In this document: piece by piece, positions 1 through 8,718 of the stretch
Layout of the letters: each line of letters starts with the position of its first letter
Numbering within the stretch: the first letter of the stretch is position 1
Assembly (NCBI RefSeq): GCF_021648825.1
Contig: NZ_JAKJHS010000001.1
Span: forward strand, 558,001 to 622,000
DNA length: 64,000 nucleotides
DNA from: Rhizobium halophilum
GTDB lineage: Bacteria; Pseudomonadota; Alphaproteobacteria; Rhizobiales; Rhizobiaceae
Direction of reading: 5' to 3'
Translations under genes and position numbers: made by a program
The notes under the pieces: generated by a model
The model's database searches: none
What the model was told of the DNA's origin: nothing
What the model saw: only the letters and a program-made list of their open reading frames with translations

Positions 1-482
1 TGCGGCGAGGTCGTAAATAGGATCGCGTCCGACAGCGTGGTGCAGGCGCGTGTTCGGATCTGCCGCTCCCCATCCGGGCCGCTATACCAGGAGCGCTCCC
101 CGTCGGCGAAATACCGTTCTCCGGTGAAAGGTTGGTCCATCAGCCCCATCACCGAACGGCCACCGCTCTGGAGACCGATCAGCGTCCCCCAGACCGGCAC
201 GCCGGAAATAAAGGCGCGCGTGCCGTCGATCGGGTCGATGACCCAGATGTGCTCGCGATCCAGGCCGATGCTGTCATGTTCCTCGCCGAGGATGCCGTGC
301 TCGGGAAAGCGCTCTTCGATCAGCCGGCGGATAGCCGTCTCCGCCGCCCGGTCTCCTTCGGTCACCGGATCGAATCCGCCTTCCAGCTTGTTTGTGACAT
401 AGGCGCCGGTCCGGAAGCGCGGCAGCGTCTCCGCCATTGCGGCGTCGGCGAGGGCACAGAAGAAGGCGCGATCGGGAACCAT
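1..482 (-). CDS. hisN: Histidinol-phosphatase, inositol monophosphatase family (partial, 3' end outside window)
   Basis: The visible 160 residues are the N-terminal part of an IMPase-fold phosphatase that would remove phosphate from L-histidinol phosphate in histidine synthesis. The metal-binding GEE is at residues 66-68 and the family signature DPIDGT at 83-88, in the expected order. I chose the ATG at 482 because GAGG lies about seven bases before it; an in-frame ATG at 494 lacks such a site. The gene runs off the left edge, so the C-terminal metal-binding Asp cannot be checked. IMPase paralogues (suhB, cysQ) look similar. The neighbouring sRNA, amidohydrolase and cpdR match the known rhizobial hisN locus, which is why hisN is preferred. 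Confidence 0.82.
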   Translation of the reverse strand, partial: MVPDRAFFCALADAAMAETLPRFRTGAYVTNKLEGGFDPVTEGDRAAETAIRRLIEERFPEHGILGEEHDSIGLDREHIWVIDPIDGTRAFISGVPVWGTLIGLQSGGRSVMGLMDQPFTGERYFADGERSWYSGPDGERQIRTRACTTLSDAILFTTSP

Positions 483-593
483 AAAAGACCTCATGACGGA
501 AATGGTCCGGCCGTTCTAACCGGGATAGGGCAAGATGCAATGTGGGAGAACTGCAACAGCCGCTGTCTAAAATATAGACATGGCGTCTGCGTG

Positions 594-623
594 CTTGACA
601 ATTGTGCAACGCAAACGTAGCGT
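594..623 (+). promoter_or_regulatory. Probable sigma70 promoter of the mmgR sRNA
   Basis: A CTTGAC hexamer at 594-599 fits the alphaproteobacterial -35 consensus. About 18 bases downstream lies a TAGCGT at 618-623 in the -10 position, which is a weak match. This places transcription start near 629-631, just before the first hairpin of the sRNA. Confidence 0.5.
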
Positions 624-628
624 CACAT

Positions 629-705
629 CACAGTCTTTGACTGTAATGCCCTCCTTGGGTGTTTCCTCCCTAGACTAGCCGCGCCTCGGCGCGGTTTTTT
701 TTGCC
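629..705 (+). ncRNA. mmgR: mmgR / suhB-family (alpha-r8) trans-acting sRNA
   Basis: This intergenic stretch between hisN and the N-formylglutamate amidohydrolase gene encodes a compact RNA of about 77 nt. It has a hairpin CAGTC-TTT-GACTG (631-643), then a short CCC/GGG hairpin whose loop is TCCTT (649-659), then the single-stranded core TTTCCTCCCT (662-671), and a GC-rich terminator with eight T. The core decamer and the genomic position match what I recall of mmgR from Sinorhizobium meliloti (Rfam suhB family), which affects polyhydroxybutyrate accumulation and binds Hfq. The C-rich loop and core could pair with Shine-Dalgarno sequences. The 5' end is inferred from the promoter position. Confidence 0.85.
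679..702 (+). terminator. Rho-independent terminator of mmgR
   Basis: The stem CCGCGCC (679-685) pairs with GGCGCGG (688-694) and is followed by eight T residues (695-702), a classical intrinsic terminator on the plus strand. Confidence 0.9.
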
Positions 706-720
706 CGCCTTGTCGGCGAC

Positions 721-1605
721 CTACTCCGCGGCCAGCGCGGTGGTGCTGCCGAATTCCTCGGCGAATTGCGCCATGCCGCGCATGAAGGTGGACAGGGCTC
801 CGACCATCGACTCAAAGTCAGGCCGCTTTTCAAGCGTCACCTCGTCCATGTAGAGCGCCCGGCTGATCTCGATCTGCAGGGCGTGGAGGCCGCGAACGGG
901 TCGTCCATAATGTTCGGTGATGAAGCCCCCGGCATAGGGCTTGTTGCGCACCGACGTGAACCCCAGTTCCGTCAGCAGACTGATCGCGGCCCGGGACAAG
1001 TCCGCCGAGGCGCTCGTGCCGTAGCGATCGCCGATGATGATGTCGGGGCGGATGTCCGACCCAGAGACGCGGATGTTGCCCGGCATCGAGTGGCAGTCAA
1101 TGAGGACACTGAAGCCGAAGCGTGCGTGAGTGCGCGCGATAAGACGACGCAATGCGGCATGATAGGGCTTGTAGATCTCCTCGATGCGCGAAAGCCCCTC
1201 GTCCACGCTTAATCTGCGCCGGTAGATCTCCATATTCTCCGCCACGATGCGCGGGATGGTCCCTAGGCCGCCCGCCACACGCAGCGAACCGATGTTGACG
1301 AACGGCGGCAGCGGGCCGTCGAACATCTTCGGGTCCAGTTCATAGGGCTCGCGATTGACGTCAAGATAAGCACGCGGGAAATGAGCTGCGAGCAGCGGCG
1401 CGCCAAGAGCCGGCGCGGCAGCGAACAATTCATCAACATAATGGTCGGCGGAGCGGCGAATCGCAATCGAGTCCAGCCTAGCATCATTCAGGAAGGAGGT
1501 CGGATAGTGGCGCCCGCTATGAGGGGAATTGTAGACGAAAGGCAGTGTCTGAGCGGTCGGTTCTGTGATTTCGAAATGATGATAATCGCCCGCTGCCCGA
1601 TCCAT
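721..1605 (-). CDS. N-formylglutamate amidohydrolase family protein
   Basis: A 294-residue protein of the FGase family (PF05013). Members hydrolyse N-formyl-L-glutamate to glutamate and formate at the end of one histidine degradation route, although many rhizobial copies lie outside hut operons. The family motifs visible are NSPHSG (26-31), the DVNRE segment (82-86), DCHSM (170-174) with likely metal ligands, and EIxR-like residues near 245. Length is normal for the family. The gene stands alone on the minus strand between mmgR and cpdR, and no hut genes are nearby, so the physiological substrate is uncertain. The ATG at 1605 gives the expected N-terminus. Confidence 0.85.
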   Translation of the reverse strand: MDRAAGDYHHFEITEPTAQTLPFVYNSPHSGRHYPTSFLNDARLDSIAIRRSADHYVDELFAAAPALGAPLLAAHFPRAYLDVNREPYELDPKMFDGPLPPFVNIGSLRVAGGLGTIPRIVAENMEIYRRRLSVDEGLSRIEEIYKPYHAALRRLIARTHARFGFSVLIDCHSMPGNIRVSGSDIRPDIIIGDRYGTSASADLSRAAISLLTELGFTSVRNKPYAGGFITEHYGRPVRGLHALQIEISRALYMDEVTLEKRPDFESMVGALSTFMRGMAQFAEEFGSTTALAAE

Positions 1606-1783
1606 CTAGCCTTTACCATGTCGCGAACTTCCCGATGCGGCATGTTGCCAGTTGCCTCTGGTGAAGTCCATACTATCTATCTGTTCTAGTGAACTGCGTC
1701 TGCCGCCATTAAATGGGCGTTTACCCTGATTTGGCTAGGCTGCATGCTCCAACTTTCTCGTGATGATGGACGACGACCCACGG

Positions 1784-2149
1784 ATGATACAGAAAATTCT
1801 TCTCGCGGAAGACGACAACGACATGCGGCGCTTTCTGGTCAAAGCGCTTGAGAAGGCTGGCTATGAAGTATCCTCCTTCGACAACGGCGCAAGCGCCTAT
1901 GACCGGCTGCGCGAAGAGCCTTTTTCGCTGCTCCTGACCGACATCGTCATGCCCGAAATGGACGGTATCGAACTCGCCCGGCGCGCCACCGAGCTCGATC
2001 CGGATCTCAAGGTGATGTTCATCACCGGCTTTGCCGCCGTCGCGCTCAACGCCGACTCCAAGGCCCCCAAGGATGCGAAAGTCCTCTCGAAACCCTTCCA
2101 CCTCCGTGACCTCGTCAACGAGGTCAACAAGATGCTGACGGCCGCCTGA
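1784..2149 (+). CDS. cpdR: Single-domain response regulator CpdR
   Basis: A 121-residue receiver domain with no output domain. The acidic pocket is EDD near residues 9-11, the phosphoacceptor is Asp53 in LTDIVMPEMDG, and the conserved Lys103 lies in SKPF. In Caulobacter and Sinorhizobium, unphosphorylated CpdR directs ClpXP to the cell pole and promotes proteolysis of cell-cycle regulators; CckA-ChpT phosphorylation turns this off. The sequence LLTDIVMPEMDGIELARRA and the position next to mmgR and the amidohydrolase gene resemble rhizobial cpdR1. The ATG at 1784 is preferred over one at 1760 because family proteins start just before KILLAEDD. It is monocistronic. Confidence 0.9.
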   Translation: MIQKILLAEDDNDMRRFLVKALEKAGYEVSSFDNGASAYDRLREEPFSLLLTDIVMPEMDGIELARRATELDPDLKVMFITGFAAVALNADSKAPKDAKVLSKPFHLRDLVNEVNKMLTAA

Positions 2150-2211
2150 GGGGCAAGAACGGGATAGGCGCGGCCCTTCGAAAAAGCTTCGCATTCCTGA
2201 CCAAAAACCAG

Positions 2212-2240
2212 TTGACGGCCCGACCACCATATGATCTATG
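2212..2240 (+). promoter_or_regulatory. Probable promoter of tRNA-Val
   Basis: TTGACG at 2212-2217, followed after 17 bases by TCTATG at 2235-2240, places the start of transcription a few bases before the mature tRNA at 2255. Confidence 0.5.
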
Positions 2241-2254
2241 CGCCGACATCGGAT

Positions 2255-2329
<75 letters not shown>

Positions 2330-2343
2330 TCCAGTTTCAGATC

Positions 2344-2374
2344 AAGGGCTTCCGACGCATCGGAAGCCCTTTTT
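2344..2374 (+). terminator. Intrinsic terminator downstream of tRNA-Val
   Basis: A 12-bp perfect stem AAGGGCTTCCGA (2344-2355) and TCGGAAGCCCTT (2360-2371), with a four-base loop, runs into a T tract just after the tRNA. Confidence 0.88.
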
Positions 2375-2534
2375 CGTCGCCTCCTGCAGACCGGCCTTGG
2401 CGTCACCACGCCTGCTTTGCCAGCATTGGCTGATGTTGGGACTATACGCCTCCTTGCCACCGATACCGGAACTCTTGGCTGGAACATCGGCAGCTTCCAC
2501 GGCGTTGTCAGGTCCGAAAGAAGAGGTGTCGAAC

Positions 2535-2708
2535 ATGCTGAAGTGGGCTTTGATCTTTCTTGTGATCTCTATCATCGCTGGTTTCCTCGGCTTCTCCGGG
2601 GTTTCTGCTGCGACCGCGACCATTGCAAAAGTTCTGTTCTTCCTCGCCCTCTTCGTCTTCCTGATCTTTTTGGTTCTCGCCTTCATGGCAGGAAGTCTCG
2701 TGTTCTAG
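2535..2708 (+). CDS. DUF1328 small membrane protein
   Basis: A 57-residue protein made almost wholly of two hydrophobic helices (about residues 4-24 and 29-52) with a short glycine-serine turn. This pattern and the start [12 protein letters not shown] match the DUF1328/YtjA family of inner-membrane proteins, whose function is unknown and which are often linked to stress conditions. AGAAGAGGTG lies at a suitable distance before the ATG at 2535. The frame is open upstream to 2397 but that part is unlike the family. It follows the tRNA terminator, so it needs its own promoter, which I could not define. Confidence 0.85.
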   Translation: MLKWALIFLVISIIAGFLGFSGVSAATATIAKVLFFLALFVFLIFLVLAFMAGSLVF

Positions 2709-2864
2709 GGAGGCGGTTCCGCCCCTGGCGGGCGCGCATCTTCCTGCGAGGAGATGCACTCTCCTCTTTACCATCCATTAACCATACACTTCATAGGTTG
2801 CAGAACAGCGATCATGACACTCGCGATTCCTTAATGTCCTCAGCAACCTAGCTAAGGTTATCCC

Positions 2865-4574
2865 GTGACATCCTTACACACCAATATTGCGGCGCAATCC
2901 GCGCTTGCGACGCTGCGCGCGATCGGCGGCCAGATGAGCCACACTCAGCAACAGGTTTCCTCAGGTCTGCGTGTCGCCACGGCAGAAGACAATGCGGCGT
3001 ACTGGTCGGTGGCAACAACCATGCGGTCGGACAATCTAGCGCTTTCGGCAGTACAGGATGCGCTTGGCCTGGGCGCGGCAAAGGTCGACACCGCCTATGC
3101 GGGCATGAATGCCGTCTCGGATATCCTTTCACAGTTCAAGGCTCGGGTTGTCGCTGCCGCGGAAGAAGGCGTGGACCGCGCAAAGATTCAGGAAGAACTG
3201 GAGCAGCTCAAGCAGGAAATCCTCACCATCGCCCAAGGGTCGAGCTTCAGCGGCGAGAACTGGCTGTCCACGAACATCGCCGACATGTCCGACCCACGTC
3301 AGGCAACGGCGTCTGTTGTCTCGGCCTTGATTCGCGATTCCTCGGACCGTGTTCACGTTTCCAAGGTTCCCGTCGACCTGCGCCAGATGGCACTGTTCAA
3401 TACCACCGCCGGCGGGCTGCTGCAGGCTGAGCCGATTCGAACGGGGACGTTCGGAGGGCTGAACGGCGGCTATCCGATAGACGGCTACGGCTCTTCCGCC
3501 AGAACTAGCGCCTACTTTCCAAATCCCGTTACATTTTCTGCAGGAGAGCAGGTATCCTTCGACATCACCATGGACGCGGGTGATACGTCCGATGGGAAAA
3601 CCTATAGTGTCATCATTGACGAAACAGTTGTTAACGATGCACTTGGGGTTTCCACCGGACAGATCAGTGTTGGCTCTGACCTGGCGAAGGTCTTCAACAA
3701 GGCCTTAGAAAACGCGCTTGTTCCAGCACACTCGAGTCCCACGAGCTACTTTCGAGTGGACCCGTTGGACAATACCAGTCCTTGGCTAGACGACGGTGCC
3801 GCAATCCGATCCGACGACGGCCTCCCTGGCATCGAATCCAGCATCCGCATCAGCCACCTCACCTCGACCCTGCCCGGCGCCGAAACCTTGGGGTTGTATA
3901 ACGGGCAATTTGACCAGGGTGAGGTCGCCTGGGGCGCTTTCGGTTTCACCGAAGCTTTCGAACTCGGTGATGCCGAAGCAATTTCTCTCACGCTTCAAAT
4001 CAATACCGAAGTCTCCACCACGGTGATCATTCTGAAGCACGACATCAACCAGGCGCTCGGCATTCGCACGGGGCTCGTGTCTGACGCTGAGGATCTTGCG
4101 AAGGTCCTGGACTACAAGCTGGGAGATTTGGGTATCACCGCTTCAGCAAACTCGACTGTGGTTTATCTGGACTTGGAGCCTTCCGCGCATCCGGCCCTTG
4201 GAAAGCATTCCTCTTTCTCGGTAACCGACGTTCAGGCCATTGCGGCACCCACCAATTTCGGCATCCTTGATGTCGACGTCACCTCCTCATATCGCTCCGT
4301 CGACGTCCTTTTGCAGGGCGTCGAATATATGGCGGAAAAGGTTGCCTCGGCTGCCGCACAACTGGGTTCGCTTCAGTCGCGCATCGAAATGCAGTCGTTC
4401 TTCGCAGACAAGCTGGGCGACTCCATCAACCGCGGCATCGGCAGACTGGTGGATGCCGACATGGACGAGGCCTCAACGCGTCTCAAGGCACTGCAGACGC
4501 AGGAGCAACTGGCGGTACAGTCGCTGTCGATTGCCAACAGCAACTCGGAAACCATCATGCAGCTCTTCCGCTAA
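2865..4574 (+). CDS. Flagellin (orphan, with enlarged variable domain)
   Basis: A 569-residue flagellin, the filament subunit secreted through the flagellar type III apparatus. The conserved N-terminal D0/D1 region (about 1-150) begins SLHTNIAAQSALATL. The C-terminal D1/D0 region (about 475-569) ends with the typical SLSIANSNSETIMQLFR. Between them lies a long variable surface domain of some 300 residues, so the protein is longer than common rhizobial flagellins of roughly 300-400 residues. Translation starts at GTG 2865, with AAGG about nine bases upstream; no ATG fits. No other flagellar gene is in the window, so it sits away from the main cluster. A role as a minor or alternative filament protein is inference. 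Confidence 0.88.
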   Translation: MTSLHTNIAAQSALATLRAIGGQMSHTQQQVSSGLRVATAEDNAAYWSVATTMRSDNLALSAVQDALGLGAAKVDTAYAGMNAVSDILSQFKARVVAAAEEGVDRAKIQEELEQLKQEILTIAQGSSFSGENWLSTNIADMSDPRQATASVVSALIRDSSDRVHVSKVPVDLRQMALFNTTAGGLLQAEPIRTGTFGGLNGGYPIDGYGSSARTSAYFPNPVTFSAGEQVSFDITMDAGDTSDGKTYSVIIDETVVNDALGVSTGQISVGSDLAKVFNKALENALVPAHSSPTSYFRVDPLDNTSPWLDDGAAIRSDDGLPGIESSIRISHLTSTLPGAETLGLYNGQFDQGEVAWGAFGFTEAFELGDAEAISLTLQINTEVSTTVIILKHDINQALGIRTGLVSDAEDLAKVLDYKLGDLGITASANSTVVYLDLEPSAHPALGKHSSFSVTDVQAIAAPTNFGILDVDVTSSYRSVDVLLQGVEYMAEKVASAAAQLGSLQSRIEMQSFFADKLGDSINRGIGRLVDADMDEASTRLKALQTQEQLAVQSLSIANSNSETIMQLFR

Positions 4575-4585
4575 ACTCCGCCTGC

Positions 4586-4613
4586 GGGGGGAGCAGCAAC
4601 AGCTCCTTCCCCC
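4586..4613 (+). terminator. Possible terminator hairpin after the flagellin gene
   Basis: A GGGGGAGC arm and a GCTCcttCCCCC arm can pair around an AGCAACA loop directly after the stop codon. There is no proper T run, so it may be only an RNA-stabilising hairpin. Confidence 0.4.
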
Positions 4614-4691
4614 TTGCATCGTGCTCGAGAGCCATTAGACACTGACACAGTCAGCTTCCAAAGCACGAGTTTCAACGGCAGGCGAACCGAT

Positions 4692-6119
4692 ATGGCAGTG
4701 AGGATAGTCCCGGTGATCATGGCGGGCGGCAAGGGGACGCGCCTTTGGCCGTTGTCACGGGCCAGTGCACCGAAACAGTTCATCCAGTTCGTCGGCGAGC
4801 ATACGCTTTTTCAGCAAACTCTTGCGCGGGTCTCCGACACCGCGCTCTACGATCCGCCGGTGATCGTCACAAACCAGGAGTTCCGCTTCCTGGTTGCCGA
4901 GCAGGCGCGCGAAATGGGCGTTGAACTTGGAGGCACGCTTCTGGAGCCGATGGCACGCAACACGGCGGCGGCCATTGCGGCAGCCGCCGTCTTCGTTGCC
5001 AGCTGTGCCGGGGAAGAGGCGGTCCTGCAGGTGCTGGCCTCCGACCATGAGATCGCCGCCGACGAGGACTACCTCGCAGCCATCCGCATCGCCCGCGAGG
5101 CCGCCTGCTCCGGCAAGCTTGTCACCTTCGGGATCACTCCGACGGAGCCGGCCACGGGATACGGCTACATCGAGGTTGGCGAAGCGCTGGCAGGGGGCGC
5201 GCATGCGGTCAAGGCCTTCGTCGAGAAGCCGCAGGCTGCCGAGGCTGAACGCATGTTGGCCGCCGGCGGCTTCTGTTGGAACTCCGGCATCTTCATGTTT
5301 ACCGCAGGCCAGGTCCTGCACGAGATGGAGATCCATGTGCCCGAGATCGCCGCCGCCGCCCGCGCGTCCGTCGCAACGGCAGTTGCAGACCTCGACTTCA
5401 TCCGGCTCGATGCCGAAGCCTTCGCCACAAGTCCCGACATCTCGATCGACTACGCGATCATGGAGAAAACCGGCAATGCCGCCGTCGTGCCCTCCTCGTT
5501 CGCCTGGTCGGATCTGGGGAGCTGGGACGCCGTGTGGAAGCTTGGCCGCCGCGACGATGCAGGAAATGTCGTCTCCGGAAACGCCACCCTCCTCGACACG
5601 AAGAATTCGCTCGTCATGTCGCGCACGAGCCATCTAGCCGTGCAGGGCATGGAGAATGTCGCCATCGTTGCCAGCGAAGACGCCGTCTACATCGGGCGCC
5701 TGGAGGACAGCCAGCAGGTCGGCAAGCTGGTGAAGCGCCTTGCTGCGGACAAGGAAACCGCACCGCTGACGCGGGATCACCCGACCTCCTACCGCCCTTG
5801 GGGCGGCTATACCTCGATCCTCAATGGCGACCGCTTTCAGGTCAAGCGCCTCTTCGTCCTGCCGGGCAAGAAGCTTTCGCTGCAAAAGCACCACCACCGC
5901 TCCGAGCACTGGATCTGCGTCAAGGGCACCGCCGAGGTTACGATAGGCGACGAGGTGAAGGTCGTGAGGGAGAACGAGTCGGTCTATATTCCCCAGGGTG
6001 AACTTCACCGCCTCGCCAACCCGGGCAAGATCATGCTCGAGATGATCGAGGTGCAGACCGGCTCCTACTTGGGTGAAGACGACATCATCCGCATCGTCGA
6101 CGAGTTCGGCCGCAGCTAG
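4692..6119 (+). CDS. manC: Mannose-1-phosphate guanylyltransferase / mannose-6-phosphate isomerase
   Basis: A 475-residue bifunctional type II enzyme making GDP-mannose for surface polysaccharides. The N-terminal nucleotidyltransferase domain carries the signature AGGKGTRLWPLSR (11-23) followed by PKQF with a conserved Lys28. The C-terminal cupin, with the segment GKKLSLQKHHHRSEHW, corresponds to the phosphomannose isomerase part. Length is typical. The start at 4692 matches the family N-terminus; an upstream ATG at 4614 would add 26 unlike residues. Neighbours are not polysaccharide genes, so the gene stands alone. The names cpsB, noeJ or algA are used for similar proteins. Confidence 0.9.
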   Translation: MAVRIVPVIMAGGKGTRLWPLSRASAPKQFIQFVGEHTLFQQTLARVSDTALYDPPVIVTNQEFRFLVAEQAREMGVELGGTLLEPMARNTAAAIAAAAVFVASCAGEEAVLQVLASDHEIAADEDYLAAIRIAREAACSGKLVTFGITPTEPATGYGYIEVGEALAGGAHAVKAFVEKPQAAEAERMLAAGGFCWNSGIFMFTAGQVLHEMEIHVPEIAAAARASVATAVADLDFIRLDAEAFATSPDISIDYAIMEKTGNAAVVPSSFAWSDLGSWDAVWKLGRRDDAGNVVSGNATLLDTKNSLVMSRTSHLAVQGMENVAIVASEDAVYIGRLEDSQQVGKLVKRLAADKETAPLTRDHPTSYRPWGGYTSILNGDRFQVKRLFVLPGKKLSLQKHHHRSEHWICVKGTAEVTIGDEVKVVRENESVYIPQGELHRLANPGKIMLEMIEVQTGSYLGEDDIIRIVDEFGRS

Positions 6120-6126
6120 ATTGCGA

Positions 6127-6158
6127 GACCCGCCTCGCATCTTGTGCGAAGGCGGGTT
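6127..6158 (+). terminator. Strong hairpin after manC, possible terminator
   Basis: GACCCGCCT (6127-6135) pairs with AGGCGGGTT around 6149-6157, and an inner CGCA/TGCG extends the stem. No T tract follows, so termination would be inefficient or Rho-dependent. Confidence 0.45.
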
Positions 6159-6305
6159 CCTGACGCCGCACACCGCTTCCGTCGCACGCTCGATTAGCCA
6201 CAAAATTCCCAGCAGTGACGCAAAGCTTGCCTTGCTTTCCCTTGCCGCATTGCACACACTCGAATCCATTCTCAACGCGCCGGCCCCTGGGAGCCAGAAC
6301 TACGT

Positions 6306-8711
6306 ATGGCAAAGGCACCGGCAGGGGATTTGGATCGGCGGCGCCGAGAGCCGGGTCTTGACTATGCACCCCTACCCGGCATCGCTGATGAGATGATGGA
6401 CGGCGATGGCGGCATCCGCCCCGCCTGGCGACAGTTCACAACCGCGCTGGCGGCGATGTCGGAGCACCAGCTTCACGAGCGCTTCGCCCGCGCCGATCGC
6501 TATCTCCGAGACGCCGGCGTCTTCTATCATTCCTATGCTTCCGAACCGCATGCCGAGCGCCACTGGCCGCTTTCGCATATCCCGGTTCTTATTGACGACC
6601 GCGAGTGGGCCATCGTCTCAGAGGGGCTGATCCAGCGCGCGGACCTGATGGAGACAGTGCTCGCCGACATCTACGGAGACAACCGGCTCGTAGGAGAAGG
6701 CCTCCTGCCGCCGTCCCTCATCGGCTCCAACCCCGAATTCCTGCGGCCGATGGTCGGCGTTAAGCCCGCAGGCGGTCACTACCTGCATTTCTGCTCTTTC
6801 GAGATTGGCCGCGGCCCTGACGGAAAATGGTGGGTGCTGTCGGACAGAACGCAGGCGCCCTCGGGAGCCGGCTTTGCGCTGGAGAACCGCGTCGCCACCA
6901 CCCGTTCCTTCTCCGACCTCTATGCAGAGATGCATGTCCACCGGCTGGCCTCCTTCTTCGGCAGCTTCCGGGAAACGCTGCAGGCGCAACGCCCCTCGCC
7001 GGATCATCGCATTGCGGTGTTGACCTCCGGCTCGGCAAACGAAACCTATTTCGAACACGCCTACCTCGCCCGCTATCTCGGCTTCATGCTGCTGGAGGGG
7101 GAGGATCTCGCGGTCGTCAACCGGCAGCTTATGGTTCGAACGGTCGCAGGATTGAAACCGATCGGCGCCTTGTGGCGACGGCTGGATGCCTCCTACGCGG
7201 ACCCGCTGGAGCTCGACCAAACCTCGCACATCGGCGCACCGGGAATGGTGGAGGCGTTGCGGTCGGGTTCCGCGATGATGATCAATGCCCTCGGCTCGGG
7301 CATCCTCGAAACGCGGGCGCTGCTAGCTTTCACGCCAGCGATCGCGCGCCGGCTTCTCGGCGAAGAGCTGAAACTGCCGTCGATCGCCACGTGGTGGTGC
7401 GGTCAGGAAAATGAACGCAATCACGTTGCCGCGAATATCGAGCGCATGGTGATCGGTCCGGCTTTCTCCACACGCCCCTTCTTCGATGACCAGGGCCAGT
7501 CGGTGCTCGGCCGCTCGCTGCGCGACACCGCCCGGGAACGCGTGGGTGACTGGCTTGCCACCGATGGCGCCAAACTCGTCGGCCAGGAGGTCGTAACGCT
7601 GTCTACGACGCCCGCTTTTCAAGATGGAAAACTGGTCCCGCGGCCGATGTCGCTGCGGGTCTTCGCTGCACGCACTGAGAGAGGTTGGCAGATCATGCCA
7701 GGTGGTTTCGCCCGTATTGGTGCGGGAGACGATGTCGCGGCAATCGCCATGCAGGCAGGCGGAACGGCAGCCGATGTGTGGATCGTCAGCGAGACGCCTG
7801 TGGCGACACCGACCCTTTTGCCGCGGGAAGGCACCGTCGAACGAGCCGCACCCGGCAGCCTGCCAAGCCGCGCCGCCGACAACCTCTTCTGGCTCGGCCG
7901 CTATACAGAACGGGCGGAAGGCTCCCTGCGCATCCTGCGCGCCTGGCACCAGCGGTTCTCAGAAGCGGCCGATCCGCGCCAGCCGCTTCTGGCCGACGTT
8001 GCAGGCTATCTCGAAGCGGTCGGCATCTATGCGGCCTCGAGCGGCGTGCCCGCGCCGCTCCTGCACAGCATCGAAAGTGCAAGCTACGCCGCGGGCAATA
8101 TCCGTGACCGCTTCTCCCCCGATGGCTGGCTTGCCCTCACAGACCTCGCCCGCACCGCCCGCCGCTTCCATGAAACTGTCAGCCCCGGTGACGATGCTGC
8201 CCATGCCATGACCGTTCTCTTGCGAAAGCTCGCAGGCTTTGCCGGTCTTGTGCACGAAAACATGTACCGCTTCACCGGCTGGCGCTTCCTGTCGATCGGC
8301 CGCTATCTGGAGCGTGGGCTGCACATGACGCGGCTTCTCGGTCATATGTCCGGAGCGGACGCTCCCGACGGTGCTTTCGACATGCTGCTCGAGATCGGCG
8401 ACAACGTCATGACCCATCGCCGCCGCTACAACGTCAACACGACCAGCCTGACCGTCACCGACCTTCTGGCGCTCGATCCGGTCAACCCGCGCTCCATCCT
8501 GTTCCAGTTGAACGAGCTGCGCACGGAGATCGAACAACTGCCGAACGCCTATGTCGACGGCCAGATGTCGGAGGTTTTTCGCCAGATCATGCGGCTCCAG
8601 TCCGGGCTTGCGGTGATGACCGCCGATGACATGACAAAGGACGGCTACGTTAAGCTCGAGCGGGACATGGAGTACCTCTCCGAAACCCTCGCCCGAACCT
8701 ATCTGGCCTGA
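6306..8711 (+). CDS. Circularly permuted ATP-grasp / alpha-E domain fusion protein
   Basis: An 801-residue protein with two parts. Residues about 60-490 form a circularly permuted ATP-grasp domain (DUF404/DUF407 type), which predicts an ATP-dependent ligase joining a carboxylate to an amine. Residues about 515-800, beginning SRAADNLFWLGRYTERAEG, form the helical alpha-E domain (DUF403). In many bacteria these are separate adjacent genes; here they are fused. Comparative genomics has linked such genes to a transglutaminase-like peptidase and sometimes the Anbu proteasome-like protease, suggesting a peptide-tag or small-peptide system whose product is unknown. The next gene, 7 bases away, is that transglutaminase. 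GGGAG precedes the ATG. Confidence 0.88.
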   Translation: MAKAPAGDLDRRRREPGLDYAPLPGIADEMMDGDGGIRPAWRQFTTALAAMSEHQLHERFARADRYLRDAGVFYHSYASEPHAERHWPLSHIPVLIDDREWAIVSEGLIQRADLMETVLADIYGDNRLVGEGLLPPSLIGSNPEFLRPMVGVKPAGGHYLHFCSFEIGRGPDGKWWVLSDRTQAPSGAGFALENRVATTRSFSDLYAEMHVHRLASFFGSFRETLQAQRPSPDHRIAVLTSGSANETYFEHAYLARYLGFMLLEGEDLAVVNRQLMVRTVAGLKPIGALWRRLDASYADPLELDQTSHIGAPGMVEALRSGSAMMINALGSGILETRALLAFTPAIARRLLGEELKLPSIATWWCGQENERNHVAANIERMVIGPAFSTRPFFDDQGQSVLGRSLRDTARERVGDWLATDGAKLVGQEVVTLSTTPAFQDGKLVPRPMSLRVFAARTERGWQIMPGGFARIGAGDDVAAIAMQAGGTAADVWIVSETPVATPTLLPREGTVERAAPGSLPSRAADNLFWLGRYTERAEGSLRILRAWHQRFSEAADPRQPLLADVAGYLEAVGIYAASSGVPAPLLHSIESASYAAGNIRDRFSPDGWLALTDLARTARRFHETVSPGDDAAHAMTVLLRKLAGFAGLVHENMYRFTGWRFLSIGRYLERGLHMTRLLGHMSGADAPDGAFDMLLEIGDNVMTHRRRYNVNTTSLTVTDLLALDPVNPRSILFQLNELRTEIEQLPNAYVDGQMSEVFRQIMRLQSGLAVMTADDMTKDGYVKLERDMEYLSETLARTYLA

Positions 8712-8718
8712 ACGCCCG

